DNA of 64,000 nucleotides, taken from NCBI GenBank assembly GCA_963924555.1, contig OZ004585.1:8510556-8574555 (forward strand). Reading direction: 5' to 3'. Source of the DNA: Crambe crambe (Eukaryota; Porifera; Demospongiae; Poecilosclerida; Crambeidae). Every line of letters starts with the position of its first letter. The first letter of the stretch is position 1. Both the position numbers and the translations under genes were made by a program. The notes under the pieces are model-generated. The model was not told the origin of the DNA. It worked only from the letters and a program-made list of their open reading frames with translations, and ran no database searches. This document shows, piece after piece, positions 1 through 11,287 of this stretch.

Positions 1-1551
1 GAGTGGCTAATGTTGTTGGGACGTCCATGCGTGTTCCATCGTGAAGGTCTGCAGTCCAAAATGTCAGAGACTTTGAAGAAGGTTCACAATCTATCTGATC
101 TTCTGTGGGTTCCACAAGTGGCGTCGGATAAGTGGGTACTGCAACAGGATCAGAAACTATCTTAGGAAATTCATATCCACTCTTTGTAAGAACAGAGAGC
201 CACGATGGAATCATAAAAACATCCTTTTCTTCTATGTACTCATGCTCATACAGAGCGATCCACAACTCTTGTATTCTCTCTGGTAGAGTACTTGCACTAC
301 TCCTCCATTTACCCAAGAACGTGACCAACTGTTGACTCTCCATGTATAGATCTTGCTCTGCAGCGAAATCTTTAATATATTCATGAACATTCACTACCAG
401 CGGTCTTGCAGAAAATCCAAAATAGAGTCCACAATCCCACAATATACGCTGCACCATGTAACTGCGCCAGATATCAGATACACGTCCTGTTATTGGGAGG
501 TATAATCCCGAGAAGGCACTCTTGAAATGGGGTGTAGCCTGAGCATTGTAAGGTGTCAAGATACCTCTTGGTGAGGAGTGGTTTAGTCTCTTTCAAGCAA
601 TCGAAGGAGAAAGGTATCTGCATAGTCAGCCTATAAATAGCATCTACATCAGGTTGCACCTCAGCCAGAGACTGGAGTACACCTATAGAACTTCTCTTGA
701 CTTGTATGTCACCCAAAGAAGAGTTGAACCATTTCGGTTCTTTGATGTCCTGCAGTGGCAGGCCTCAAGGCCATGATGGGAAATAAGGTGTTCCTAGCAC
801 GGGATAGGGATTATAAGTGGGAAATCGGTCATATGGTATCCTGGCTTCAATTTTACCTTCTCCCATGCCATAGGTAATCTTTGTTTCTATATTTGGAGCT
901 CCGGAGGAGCAGCTCCTTCGATCCAGAACTTTAACATGTTGTCATCATCGAAATCCCATATAACTTTGGCTCCATGTTGTATGGCTTACAAGTATCCAAT
1001 GTTTTTACGGCCAAAGTGTTTCCATGGGATGGAAAGGATAAAGTCATCTTTCATTCTTTTTTGATTTGCAACACTCAGATACATCACATGTTTATTTCTT
1101 CGTCCTGCAACCCAGCCTGTCTTGTACGAACCTTTCGGACTCTTAGTATCGGCAACAATTACAAGATACCAACCCGAAAGCTGTACTTGACGTCTGACAG
1201 ACTCAGTAGCTGGATTGATAGTTGTCAAAACCGCCCACTTATTACATCAGATATCATCAATGTTATCTTCAGCTATGCCACCAGAGTTACGAAATGTCAT
1301 CTTGGAACCTGAAAAATTCCTTAAACGCTCTCCTGAAAACTTGCTACCAGTTAGTCCATTCACGGGTGCAATCACACCACGACCTAATGAACTTAGTTTA
1401 TAATATTGACATGGGGTTGGCTGACGGCTCTCAGGAATGCTTTCAGTACCCACAATTTTTTCCTGGAGTCTCAGTGATTCTTTCTTTAACATGGCTTGGT
1501 GAAAGAGGAGTAGAAATAGAATAACCACCACTATTGTGATTTCCTCTTCAC
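1..1551 (-). pseudogene. Decayed STELLO/DUF288-like gene, third copy, partial
   Basis: The minus strand reads as a paralogue of the intact STELLO-like gene at 7931-10540, and its C-terminal half lies off the left edge. The 5' end of the exon follows a TATAG acceptor near 1552 and encodes a hydrophobic stretch (VVVILFLLLF), the expected membrane anchor. Recognisable family segments follow in order: WAVLTTINPATESVRRQ, GWYLVIVADTKSPKG, FGRKNIGYL and MLKFWIEGAAPP. The frame is broken repeatedly. There is an in-frame TGA just before CNKWAVL, a TAA directly after KNIGYL where the intact copy has TAC, and a 1-base loss after GAAPP; more shifts are likely near 540 and 720. It differs from the other two copies in its N-terminus, so it is an older duplicate. 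I see no sign that it is functional. Confidence 0.75.
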
Positions 1552-3628
1552 CTATAAAAATATAATTGCTACGGTTGATATACCATAACTTTCTTAATAC
1601 GGGATCTTTGCTGAGTCTAAAATAGGAGTCTCGCTCAAAATAAGGAGCAGATTGGTCTCCAAGTTGAGGGTTCTAATCTAGCTACATAATAATCAGGGAC
1701 GGATCCAGGATTTCGAAAGGGGTACACGTGGAAAAAAATTTTTGCCTAGCCACACCCATTTTTCTTAACCACACCCTTTTGCGCCTGCAAAAGGCAAAAA
1801 CAAGACACCTGGGTTAAGTATTAGCAAATGTTTGAACAAGAGTCTTTAACAGCAAGTTTTATTATTGCTAATGCAGACAGTCTTGTGACATGCTGTTACA
1901 TACCCCAGCCACGTTAATACAAACCACATTGGCAAACCATTGTGGCATGCTGTTACATACCCCAGCCACGTTAATACAAACCACATTGGCAAACCATTGT
2001 GGCATGCTGTTAAATATACAAACTACTGGCAGTAGTTTAGCATTGTGCATGAGGGCCAATGCTGCAATAACAAAGTCTAGACAACCAGCTAATAGGGGTA
2101 GTTAGTTGGAATACAATGAGTATTCTCTAGATCCCCCACTGATAATATACTGCAGGCATCACATGATTACTCGACTTCCTACTACTACCTATGCACAAAT
2201 GGTGCATGACCTCTTTGCTATACATGATTGCCACATACATAATAGGTAGTCAACACTCAGCTTGCACAGGTGTGTCTAACTATACTAGGGAAATGCATTT
2301 TGTGGTGAGTGAAGCTTTAGCCAATGACAGCACTGAACAGAACAACTGGAAGAACGTGGGTGACTCACTTCGCTCACCAATATTGAGCTACTTAATACTA
2401 ATAGCTAGCAGGATCAATAACAAAATGCAGTTGACCTCTTATTAATTTTGTTACATACCAAGTAGGAAAAAAAAAGAAGAATGTTTAGAGTTCTGCAGAG
2501 AGATTGAACCTAGCTAATAACTTTGACTTCAGCATCAAGTTTTTGTTAATTCTCCAGCAACTGTATAGTAAGCTACATATTATGTCAACTATTAATACAT
2601 TAAGTGGGTCTATATGTACATAGCACAGTATTAGGTTTCTATGGTGGAATGTCTTTGTCCATTATTTGGAACCATAAGGAGCCCATATATTATGTATGGC
2701 AGCTATAGCTAATACGTGGCAATTGTGCGGTACCATTACTACATGTATGAATCACTGGCATGGATAATAGCAGGATAGCCACAACAATTAATTGTGTGCG
2801 TAAGTAAAAATTCATAGCTTGAGGCTGAGGGTTTAATCCAAACCTTTAAAGAAAACACTTTTCTATAGAGTGTGACAAGCTGAAATTTGGACTACATTGT
2901 GACACTTCATACTTGTACAACATCAAACAATGCAGAAAAGATCCACAGAAGTTACGTACAAAACCACTGATTTCAAAATGACCAATAGCTATAAGTAGCT
3001 ATTTTATCCAACCTTTATTTATCATGTTGTAAGGCAAATTATATATACACACATATCAGACTATTTTTCTACTATATCTAGCTTTAGGTATCATTTAATC
3101 AGGGGTGCTGGAAGCTATTTTTGACTGAGGGGGCACTTGCATCATTGTACAGTGCACATTTCATGTAATCTATGATGTAATGTGCAAACAAATGTGGAAA
3201 ATTAGTTATTATTGATCATACCAAAAAAATCATTCTCTTCTATCATTTAGCTACAATTTTTTTTTTATGGACATGCAAGAGCATTATATCGTTGAAATCC
3301 ACCCAGTTAAAGAACACTGCTTAGCCATTATTAAACTGCTTAGCCATTATTAAACTGCTTAGCCATTATTAAACTGCACACAGGGCTGGTAGGGCAATGG
3401 CCCTACCACTTTTTGAGCATTACAGTTAATTATGCCGGATTAGATAGGTGGGGTTGCAGGACTAGGACTGGGCCATGGGGACAAAGGGTGCAAGTTATTT
3501 GGAGGCTCCATGTTGGCTTCACTTGCAGGCTGCCACTTTTAGCATTTTTGCTTCATAATTGGATCAATTTCCCCCAAATCTCCCTAGCACATATTAATTT
3601 TGTGTGTATTATATGACAGCATTAGTAT
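1552..3628. other. Non-coding stretch with dispersed repeats
   Basis: I find no convincing gene. Around 1695-1760 lies a decayed dispersed repeat beginning GGGACGGATCCAGGATTT, similar in style to 57190-57250. A 57-bp tandem repeat sits at 1889-2016. Around 3330-3375 the short unit ACTGCTTAGCCATTATTAA is repeated three times. The remainder is AT-rich with frequent TAGCTAGC words. Confidence 0.5.
1889..2016. repeat. 57-bp tandem repeat, about 2.3 copies
   Basis: A unit beginning CATGCTGTTACATACCCCAG restarts near 1889, 1947 and 2004, with the third copy diverging after its first ~15 bases. Because the period is about 57 bp, a multiple of three, short open frames on both strands appear repetitive. 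I regard those frames as accidental. Confidence 0.8.
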
Positions 3629-4095
3629 CAGAGAGTGCGGTAGCACTCTCTAAGTAGGGATGGCAGGTCAAAGTCCATAGGACAGTATAAACTAAAAACT
3701 CTTCTTTCTCTTCTACCCTTACTCTACAGGTTCTCAGAAGGCTACAGTGAATTATTATATCTACAAAGAAGAGAGGAGAATGTTCAAAAGCCAAAAATTC
3801 ATTCGCCAACATAAGAAAAAAACGAGTTCTAAAATTGACTTTTCGTTCTTTTTCTTTATAATCAGAGAGTGCGCTAGCACTCTCTAAGTAGGGATGGCAG
3901 GTCAAAGGTCATTGGACTGTACAAACTAAAAACTCTTCTTCTCTTCTACCCTTACTCTACAGGTTCTCAGAAGGCTACAGTGAACTATTACATCTACAAA
4001 GAAGAGAGGAGAATGTTCAAAAACCAAGAAGTCATTCGCTAACACAAGAAAAAAACGATGTCTAAAATTGACTTTTGTTCAATTTCTTTATAATA
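3629..4095. repeat. Two tandem copies of a ~234-bp hairpin-headed unit
   Basis: Each unit opens with the palindrome CAGAGAGTGCGSTAGCACTC and continues with AAGTAGGGATGGC, a pyrimidine-rich middle and an AAAAAACGA stretch. Copies start at 3629 and 3863. The same unit is present about four times at 40491-41430 and as a lone hairpin at 46924-46945. The minus strand stays open across joined units only because most stop codons are absent from the unit. Confidence 0.8.
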
Positions 4096-4624
4096 ATAAT
4101 AATAATAATAATAAGGATAATAAGATCGACGTACCGACTTACTGGCTATAGTCATCAAAATTCTGCTTTGGCCATCTGTTAGAGCGGCACCTAGAGGCTG
4201 ATCTTTTGCTATTAGTTTTGACTAAGGCTCTACTTCACTATTCGAGCACTCGGAACACTAGCTAATCTTTCGACGCCATTTTGAAGCGCACGTCGCTAGG
4301 GGGCGGGGCTTATGGGCGGGGCCACGTATAAGTGCACGTGTGGCTACAGTACAGCCTCGCCTCTAACTAAGCTTAGCTAGGTCTTCATTTAGCTAGCTAT
4401 TTATTCTTATCATCTGATGATGTTCCTGACACTCCTTGCTGCATTGCAGTATAGATGCTCATCCTATAGTACTATTATAATTCTTGGCTGTAGTGTAGTC
4501 AGCTCACTTCACTATGCCATGTACATGTCATTTACATTGCTGTTGTTGTAAAGTTTTATATTAAAATAATAGACAAAACTTAAATAATTAAATAAATTCT
4601 TCAACACAAAGAAAAAGAATAGAA

Positions 4625-4884
4625 ACAAGTGAGCGCAAAAAATTCCTTCTGAATAAAAAGGTTAAGTAGGGATGGCCTAAAATCTAGTTGGGCTGTATAA
4701 TGTACTGCAGCCTCATATGAAAACAATCCCTACTTTTACATCCACTACCTATAGCTAGCTATGGCAGTTGTAAAAGTAGGGATTGTTTTCATATGAGGCT
4801 GCAGTACATTATACAGCCCAACTAGATTTTAGGCCATCCCTACTTAACCTTTTTATTCAGAAGGAATTTTTTGCGCTCACTTGT
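4625..4884. mobile_element. Foldback element F1
   Basis: This is a nearly perfect palindrome of 260 bp. The two arms of ~116 bp are identical as far as I can read them. The ends are ACAAGTGAGCGCAAAAAA and its complement, and the ~30-bp loop contains CCTATAGCTAGCTATGG. The shared words ACAAGTGA and AAGTAGGGAT tie it to F2-F6. It has no coding capacity, so it is a non-autonomous element. Confidence 0.8.
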
Positions 4885-5934
4885 AATAATAATAATAATA
4901 AGGATAATAATAATAATAATAAGATCGACGTACCGACTTACTGGCTATAGTCATCAAAATTCTGCTTTGGCCATCTGTTAGAGCGGCACCTAGAGGCTGA
5001 TCTTTTGCTATTAGTTTTGACTAAGGCTCTACTTCACTATTCGATAGCACTCGGAACACAGCTGCTAATCTTTCTACGCCATTTTGAAGGGGGCGGGGCT
5101 TATGGGCGGAGCCACGTAAGCTTAAGTTTAGCTATAGCCAAGGTCTTCATTCATTATCTGATGATGTTCCAGTCACTCCTTGCTGAATTACAGTACAGAT
5201 GCTCATCCTATAGTAGCATTATAGCCAGTACTTTGCTGTAGTGTAGTCAGCTCACTTCACCATGCCGTGTACATGTCATTTACATTGCTGTTGCTGTAAA
5301 GTTTTATATCAACAAAACTTAAATAGCTAAACAAATTCTTCAACCAGAGACACTGTATGTACCTACAAAAGAGGTTTATGTAGAGCTGGCTTTGTATAGT
5401 ACTGTACTGTAGCCTCCCTCATTCAACTTCAAGCACTAAGAAAAAGGATAGAAACAAGTGAGCGTAAAAAATAAAAAGGTTAAGTAGGGATAGCCTAAAA
5501 TATAGCTGGGCTATCTATAATGTGCTGCAGCCTCGTATGAAAAAAATCTTCGCGATATTACCTCATAAAAGGGGTGGGGCAATTAATAGCAGTTCTCCTC
5601 ATATAACACCTGCACAGGATGTGGCCATTTGATGGCATCCACTATTATGATCACTACACCAAATGCATAAACTCCCCATAGCTACTCCTCCCTCAAGCAA
5701 GACATACGTACCATCTCAATAATTATTTCAGTGATCACATATGTAACAATTAGCTAATGCTGTTCACTTTTTAAAATGTTCACTCCTTTCAGTACTCCAT
5801 TACACTGCAGATGATCATCCTTCAAACTCTCCTCCCTGAACAGAATGAAATACTGATCATTAAATAAATTTAGTTCAATCAAGGAAGCCTTTAGTGTCTA
5901 TCAATTTTCATAATCACAAAGAAAAAGAATGCAA

Positions 5935-6383
5935 ACAAGTGAATGCAAAAAATTTCTTCGAAATAAAAATGTGAAGTAGGGATGCTATTATAACTGCAGC
6001 TTCATTATGAAAACCAAGTACTGCAGCATCGAAGCAGTATGGCCCAAAAATCTAGCTGGAATATGTATTATAACTGCATGCAAGAGAGTGAACTTAGTGA
6101 AGTGACCCTTACCCATCATCAAGTACAAGATACTATTCCTACTTCACTCCCATGATCAAGGGCCAAGGGAGTGAAGTAGGAATAGTATCTCGTACTTGAT
6201 GATGGGTAAGGGTCACTTCACTAAGTTCACTCTCTTGCATGCAGTTATAATACATATTCCAGCTAGATTTTTGGGCCATACTGCTTCGATGCTGCAGTAC
6301 TTGGTTTTCATAATGAAGCTGCAGTTATAATAGCATCCCTACTTCACATTTTTATTTCGAAGAAATTTTTTGCATTCACTTGT
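5935..6383. mobile_element. Foldback element F2
   Basis: A 449-bp palindrome with arms of ~215 bp around the loop ATGATCAAGGGCCAA. I see one arm-to-arm mismatch (TACAAGATA against TACGAGATA). Its ends, ACAAGTGAATGCAAAAAATT and complement, match F1, but past the first ~50 bp the arm sequence is unrelated to F1. The copy F4 at 43392-43840 is the same length and carries the same mismatch. Confidence 0.8.
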
Positions 6384-7199
6384 AGGCAAAGGTGTGAACC
6401 ATCTCAAAAATTGCAAGCTAGCTATTACACTCAAACTCTGAAGTGACACATGCAAGGTCACAGGTGTTCACGAAGTTAGTATGCACTGAGTTATCTAATA
6501 TGTGGACCTTGAAAATGAAAGCCAAAGTGCTCCAAAAAATATCCTTAAAGTGACACATGCAAGGTCACAGGTGTGATTATTAAGGAAGTCTCAGTTAGTA
6601 TGCACAGAGTTATCTAATGTGTGACCTTGAAAGTGCAAGCCAAAATGGATGTGTCATGTATACATAGGCTGTTTCTTTCTTGACCATAGCCTTAGATGAT
6701 GATGCCTACATGTAGATCTAGTACCCACATTATGTTCCTAGAGCAGAAACACAAGAAAAATAGATGCAGCCCTGTGTCCGGACTTAATAACCTAATGATT
6801 TTGCATGTGTGTAAAGATCACACTGATTTATTGAATGAAATTGATGTGGCTAATGAATTTGTGGGTGAAGACTACGGCTGTTTGGAAAATTCAAATAACT
6901 TAATTGAAACATTGTTGTGTAGCTGATAATATAATATTTATATAATGTCACAAAATAATTTATTCAAAGGGTAACTTAAAACTAAAGTGTTTCCTAGAGT
7001 GTGCCAAATTGAACAAAAATTTTCTGGGGGAGCATGCCCCCAGACCCCCCTAGATGGCGCACTTTGCGTTCATGATTCCACAATTGCTAGGTTGGCAATT
7101 TACTTAATTTAGCAATGCACAAGCAGCTGCTTCTTGCCTGTGCTTGCTCTGTTAATGGCCATTAAAGAGTGCCCCCAAGGCCTCCCCAGCTCAAAATCT

Positions 7200-7227
7200 G
7201 GGGGGGGGGGGGGGGGGGGGGGGGGGG
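7200..7227. repeat. Poly-G run
   Basis: A 28-base homopolymer of G sits within a decayed dispersed repeat. Similar runs occur at 18556-18585 (as C), near 32239-32259 and at 60671-60693. Run lengths in an assembly are unreliable. Confidence 0.85.
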
Positions 7228-7569
7228 CTGTGCCCCCCTGGCCCCCCTGCTTCCAGCACCTATGCATTTAGTACTATCCTGTATCAACTAAAAACAGCTA
7301 ATTGTCCAGTAGCTATCACCTGGGAATGTAAAGTTAAACATCATCAGTGAATTGGTTGGGTTCTTACTTAAGTGGCCCGAGGTGGTCTAGTGGCTTAGCC
7401 AGGCAGCCTATTTGCGAAGACTAACCATTATCTAAACCATATACCATAGATAATCTATGACCATACACTTACCATGCATTGTGTACGTGTACGTGGGCCG
7501 GGGGCCGTCGTCGTAGAAAGCGCCACGCGCATGCTCGCTAGTATTCTATAGACACTAGATAGATGGTCG

Positions 7570-7624
7570 TTCAAGAGTTGATGTATGTCTGCATGATTTA
7601 ATTATGCAGACATCAACTCTTGAA
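7570..7624. repeat. Small perfect inverted repeat
   Basis: TTCAAGAGTTGATG is followed by TATGTCTGCAT, a short loop, and the complement ATGCAGACATCAACTCTTGAA. The right arm lacks three bases of the left arm. It looks like a miniature element remnant; no target duplication was found. Confidence 0.6.
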
Positions 7625-7930
7625 GAAATATTTAGATGTGGCATGCCAAGTACCTTCTTCCTCCTTCTGTGATTGCCGCTTGACAGGAGCTCTCTACACA
7701 ATTAAGCTGCCATCAGGCCAAAGCAAAAAAAAACAACAAAAAACAAAAAACAAAACGATTTTCCTATTCAGTAGTACTAAAGCCATTAAAGCATAATGTT
7801 GCGATGAACAATAGAACAAGTCAGTCAAATAAGCTGTTATGCATGTAAACCATTCCCAGTAGGTAGGAAATGCCAGCAGAATAATAATAATAATTATGTA
7901 CCCCTTATACAGCCCAATATTAGAAAAAAA

Positions 7931-10540
7931 TCACATGACTTGTAGCCTTGAGACATTATATAATGTCTGTAGAGCATTATGATAATTCTGAGGTACGCTA
8001 CGACCAGTCGGTATTCTTTTGACTACTTTACACCAATTCTCAGACACAAACTTCCTCTTTTTCTCCATCTCCTTGACCATGTTGTCGTGAATAGCCTGAA
8101 AGTTTGCTTGTTCTAGTTTCCGTTCCAGATCAGCAGCATCGTCAAAGTAAGTTATGTGTGGCCAATAAAAGAAGTCGGAAAGCTGCAACCAGTAGAATTC
8201 TGCTTCTTTTTCGTTAGCATTTGGGGAGTACATGTGAAGTGAACTCGGATGAGGTTTCATCATGTGGTCTAAACTATAGTTCTTGCAGTAGAATGATGAA
8301 AGTGAAGATCGATCATTACCAAATGGATGTGCATGGAGATATTTCATACTTGGCATGAAGAGAGGGATTTTCAAGGAGTAGTACTCAGTCAGTTTATAGG
8401 ACATAACAGAATATGGAAAATACACAATAGCACGGTGATGACCAAGATCCGATAATTCATAGTGTTTGTAAACAGACTTCAAAGTAGCAAGTCTGAATTT
8501 CTTTATCTGTTTCATGAAACGTTTGATATCAACATGAGCAACTACTAAGATCTCTTCCCGAATGGGATTGAACTTAACGTGGTTTGTGTAGTACCCACTG
8601 TAGCTATAAAGAGGGGCAACTTTTAGTCCAGTGTAGTGTTCGAGATATTCTTTGTCATAGAGGCTCTGGGCACCTATGATGTGACGAGGGGAAGAAGCAA
8701 GCATGTAGAGATGCTCGTTCAACCGATTCCATTCTGCTTCAGTGCAGCGTCCCAGATTGTATCGGTGGGCTGGAGTAAATACGATGGACTTGTTAAAGGG
8801 CATCCACATTTCACACATTGATGCTGGAAACTGGCAAATGAAGGCATCAGTTTTCGCTATATCTCTGTTCCCTTTGTAGAACTCATAATTTTTAGTAACC
8901 ATACTTTCTGTAAGTCTGGTGGAATGAGTATTATATGACCTGATGACTGATGATAGCTGGTTGTATATACTAATACCTTGAAATTTCGAGACATGTTTAT
9001 GTGGTACACTCCTTTTAATTCCTCCTAAAATAACTTTGTGGTTTTGAGTGGCTAATGTTGTTGGGACGTCCATGCGTGTTCCATCGTGAAGGTCTGCAGT
9101 CCAAAATGTCAGAGACTTTGAAGAAGGCTCACAGTTGGTTTTATCATCGGTGGATTTTTTGGATGCTTTTAAGTAAGTAGTTACCATAACATGATCACTA
9201 ACAACTTCAGGAAATTTGTATCCACTCCTTGCAAGAACAGAGAGCCATGATTGAATCATAAAAACGTCCTTTTCTTCAATATAATCGCGCTCATACAGAG
9301 CGATCCACAACTCTTGTATTCTCTCTGGTAGAGTACTTGCACTACTCCTCCATTTACCCAAGAACGTGACCAACTGTTGACTCTTCATGTACAGATCTTG
9401 CTCTGCAGCGAAATCTTTAATGTATTCGTGAACGTTGCGATCTTGCACTACCAGTGGTCTTGCAGAAAATCCAAAATGAAGGCCACAATCCCACAATATA
9501 CGCTGCACAATGTAACTGCGCCAGATATCAGATACACGCCCCATTACAGTGATCGGGAGGTATAATCCCCAGAAGGCACTCTTGAAATGGAGTGTAGCCT
9601 GAGCATTGTAAGGTGTCAAGACGCCTCTTGGTATGAGGAGTGGTTTAGTCTCTTTCAGACGGTTGAAAGAGAAAGGTACTTGCATAGTCAGCCTATAAAT
9701 AGCATCTACATCAGGTTGCACCTCAGCCAGAGACTGGAGTACACCTATAGAACTTTTCTTGACTTTTGTTGCATCCAAAGAAGAGTTGAAGCATTTCGGT
9801 TCTTTGATGTCCTGCAGTGGCAGGCCTCGAGGCCATGATGGGAAATAAGGTGCTCCTAGCACAGGATAGGGATTGTAAGTGGGAAATCGGTCATGTGGTA
9901 TCCTGGCTTCAATTTCACCTTCTCCCATGCCATAGGTTATCTCTGTTTCTATATTCGGAGCTCCTGGAGGAGCAGCTCCTTTGATCCAAAACTTTAACAT
10001 GTTATCATCATCGAAGTCCCATATAACTTTGGCTCCGTGTTGTATGGCGTACAAGTATCCAATGTTTTTACGGCCGAAATGATTCCATGGGATACCATGT
10101 ATGAAGTCATTTTTCATGTTTTGTTGATCTGCAACACTCAGATACACCACATGTTTATTTCCTCGTCCTTTAGTCCATCCTGTCTCGTACGGACCTTTGG
10201 GACTTTTCTGATCAGCCACGATCACAAGACACCAACCAGAAAGCTGTACTTGCCGCCTGACAGCTTCAGTAGATGGATTGATAGTTGTCAATACCCCCCA
10301 CTTATCACATGTGACGTCAGTTTCATCTTCAGCTGTGTAATCAGTTGTAATTACTTTTTTAGATCCCGTAAACGTCCTTACCGATTGGCCAGAAAATTTT
10401 TGACCGGTTGCACCGTAGTTTTTCTTAGGAGGATTGAGAATGTGATGTTCGAGATTGGGATACCTATTATTTGTGGCAAGTACTATCACTACCAAAACAG
10501 CTGTTAGGAAAATTGTCCATATCGCGATTTTTTTCCGGTT
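7931..10540 (-). CDS. STELLO/DUF288-like Golgi membrane protein, large exon
   Basis: One open exon of about 869 codons. It starts at a TGTAG acceptor (exon edge 10540) and ends with a TGA at 7931. The first residues, NRKKIAIWTIFLTAVLVVIV, form a single basic-flanked hydrophobic segment, as in a type II membrane protein. A DUF288/STELLO-type domain follows: WGVLTTINPSTEAVRRQ, GWCLVIVADQKSPKG, FGRKNIGYLYAIQHGAKV and then IWDFDDDNMLKFW, a DDD cluster resembling a glycosyltransferase DXD site. Plant STELLO proteins are Golgi proteins with a putative glycosyltransferase domain; the substrate here is unknown. The initiating exon upstream is not identified, so the true start is unknown. A truncated inverted copy lies at 22696-24072 and a decayed copy at 1-1551. 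Confidence 0.75.
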   Translation of the reverse strand, partial: NRKKIAIWTIFLTAVLVVIVLATNNRYPNLEHHILNPPKKNYGATGQKFSGQSVRTFTGSKKVITTDYTAEDETDVTCDKWGVLTTINPSTEAVRRQVQLSGWCLVIVADQKSPKGPYETGWTKGRGNKHVVYLSVADQQNMKNDFIHGIPWNHFGRKNIGYLYAIQHGAKVIWDFDDDNMLKFWIKGAAPPGAPNIETEITYGMGEGEIEARIPHDRFPTYNPYPVLGAPYFPSWPRGLPLQDIKEPKCFNSSLDATKVKKSSIGVLQSLAEVQPDVDAIYRLTMQVPFSFNRLKETKPLLIPRGVLTPYNAQATLHFKSAFWGLYLPITVMGRVSDIWRSYIVQRILWDCGLHFGFSARPLVVQDRNVHEYIKDFAAEQDLYMKSQQLVTFLGKWRSSASTLPERIQELWIALYERDYIEEKDVFMIQSWLSVLARSGYKFPEVVSDHVMVTTYLKASKKSTDDKTNCEPSSKSLTFWTADLHDGTRMDVPTTLATQNHKVILGGIKRSVPHKHVSKFQGISIYNQLSSVIRSYNTHSTRLTESMVTKNYEFYKGNRDIAKTDAFICQFPASMCEMWMPFNKSIVFTPAHRYNLGRCTEAEWNRLNEHLYMLASSPRHIIGAQSLYDKEYLEHYTGLKVAPLYSYSGYYTNHVKFNPIREEILVVAHVDIKRFMKQIKKFRLATLKSVYKHYELSDLGHHRAIVYFPYSVMSYKLTEYYSLKIPLFMPSMKYLHAHPFGNDRSSLSSFYCKNYSLDHMMKPHPSSLHMYSPNANEKEAEFYWLQLSDFFYWPHITYFDDAADLERKLEQANFQAIHDNMVKEMEKKRKFVSENWCKVVKRIPTGRSVPQNYHNALQTLYNVSRLQVM

Positions 10541-11187
10541 CTACAATAAATAGAATAACATTATCTATAGAAATGCTAAAGGATTGCTAAAAAAAAAAAA
10601 AAATCGAACATTGACATTAGAACGTAACATGTAAATAGCAATAATTCACTAAGTATGTCACTAAGGCTGACATATTCACTCATTATGATATAACAAAATT
10701 AATGTGCTGTCATGGTTCAAAGGTCAATTTCTATGAGGGAATGATAAAAGGTCAATTTCTATGAGGGAATGATAAAAGGTCACCACTTATGCATACCAAG
10801 GAATGACATAATATGAGGTGTAGAATCATTCTCTAAAATGGCAATTTTTAAAGTTAATTTCTCTAATGGTCCGCCAGAAGCTTAGGCTGGTAAGCAAAGT
10901 ACCAGAGACTACATAGAGAAAGCTTCACTGAAGTAGCTAGAGAAAGAAAAGCTAGCTAAGAGCACACAGAAACCAAGTCCAGTATCATGTAATTTCAAAC
11001 ATTAGCTAGAGTGCTGGATTACTGTATTATTATTCTTGTAACTAGTGAAAAATGAAGTCAGAAGCAACATTACATGGAATGTTGGCTTCACATTAGTGAT
11101 ATCATAATATACCCTTGTAGGGATTCCATCTTGGTTGACCTTCCTGACAACTAACCTACAATGGACAGAGAATAATTATTCTGGAGC

Positions 11188-11287
11188 TAGTCTCACATAG
11201 CCAGACCCTTTACCAACTCAAGGAGGGGAAGGATCTGGTAAACATCGCATATCAGTAGTTGGTTAAGGGTCTGGTTACACGAGACTA
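11188..11287. mobile_element. Miniature inverted-repeat element, TAGTCTC family
   Basis: A 100-bp unit has ends TAGTCTCACATAGCCAGACC and the complement of TAGTCTCGTGTAACCAGACC. Related ends appear near 14927 (TAGTCTCGCGTAGCCAGACC), near 17737 and, drastically shortened, at 59923-59971. I did not find a clean target duplication for this copy. Confidence 0.6.

Larger units (their letters stand above)
4116..6383. repeat. Composite repeat block, duplicated at 41443-43840
   Basis: The block contains, in order, module M (from GATCGACGTACCGACTTACT), foldback F1, a second copy of M (4923-5340), a solo foldback arm near 5449-5560, unique-looking sequence and foldback F2. Essentially the same order and sequence occurs at 41443-43840. 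Short (TAA)n tracts separate the parts. No host gene is visible inside. Confidence 0.8.
6384..7930. other. Non-coding stretch with several decayed repeats
   Basis: No supported gene. It contains a short direct repeat (AAGTGACACATGCAAGGTCA) near 6431 and 6547, a repeat with GGGGGAGCATGCCCCCAGAC near 7025 that recurs in degraded form near 60820, a poly-G run, and a small hairpin at 7570-7624. A 76-residue open frame at 6696-6926 has no recognisable motif. Confidence 0.45.

Noticed and set aside
7374..7420. tRNA-like A-box (TGGTCTAGTGG) suggesting a tRNA or SINE head
   Set aside because: No matching B-box or cloverleaf follows within 80 bp, and no poly-A or tandem tail is seen.
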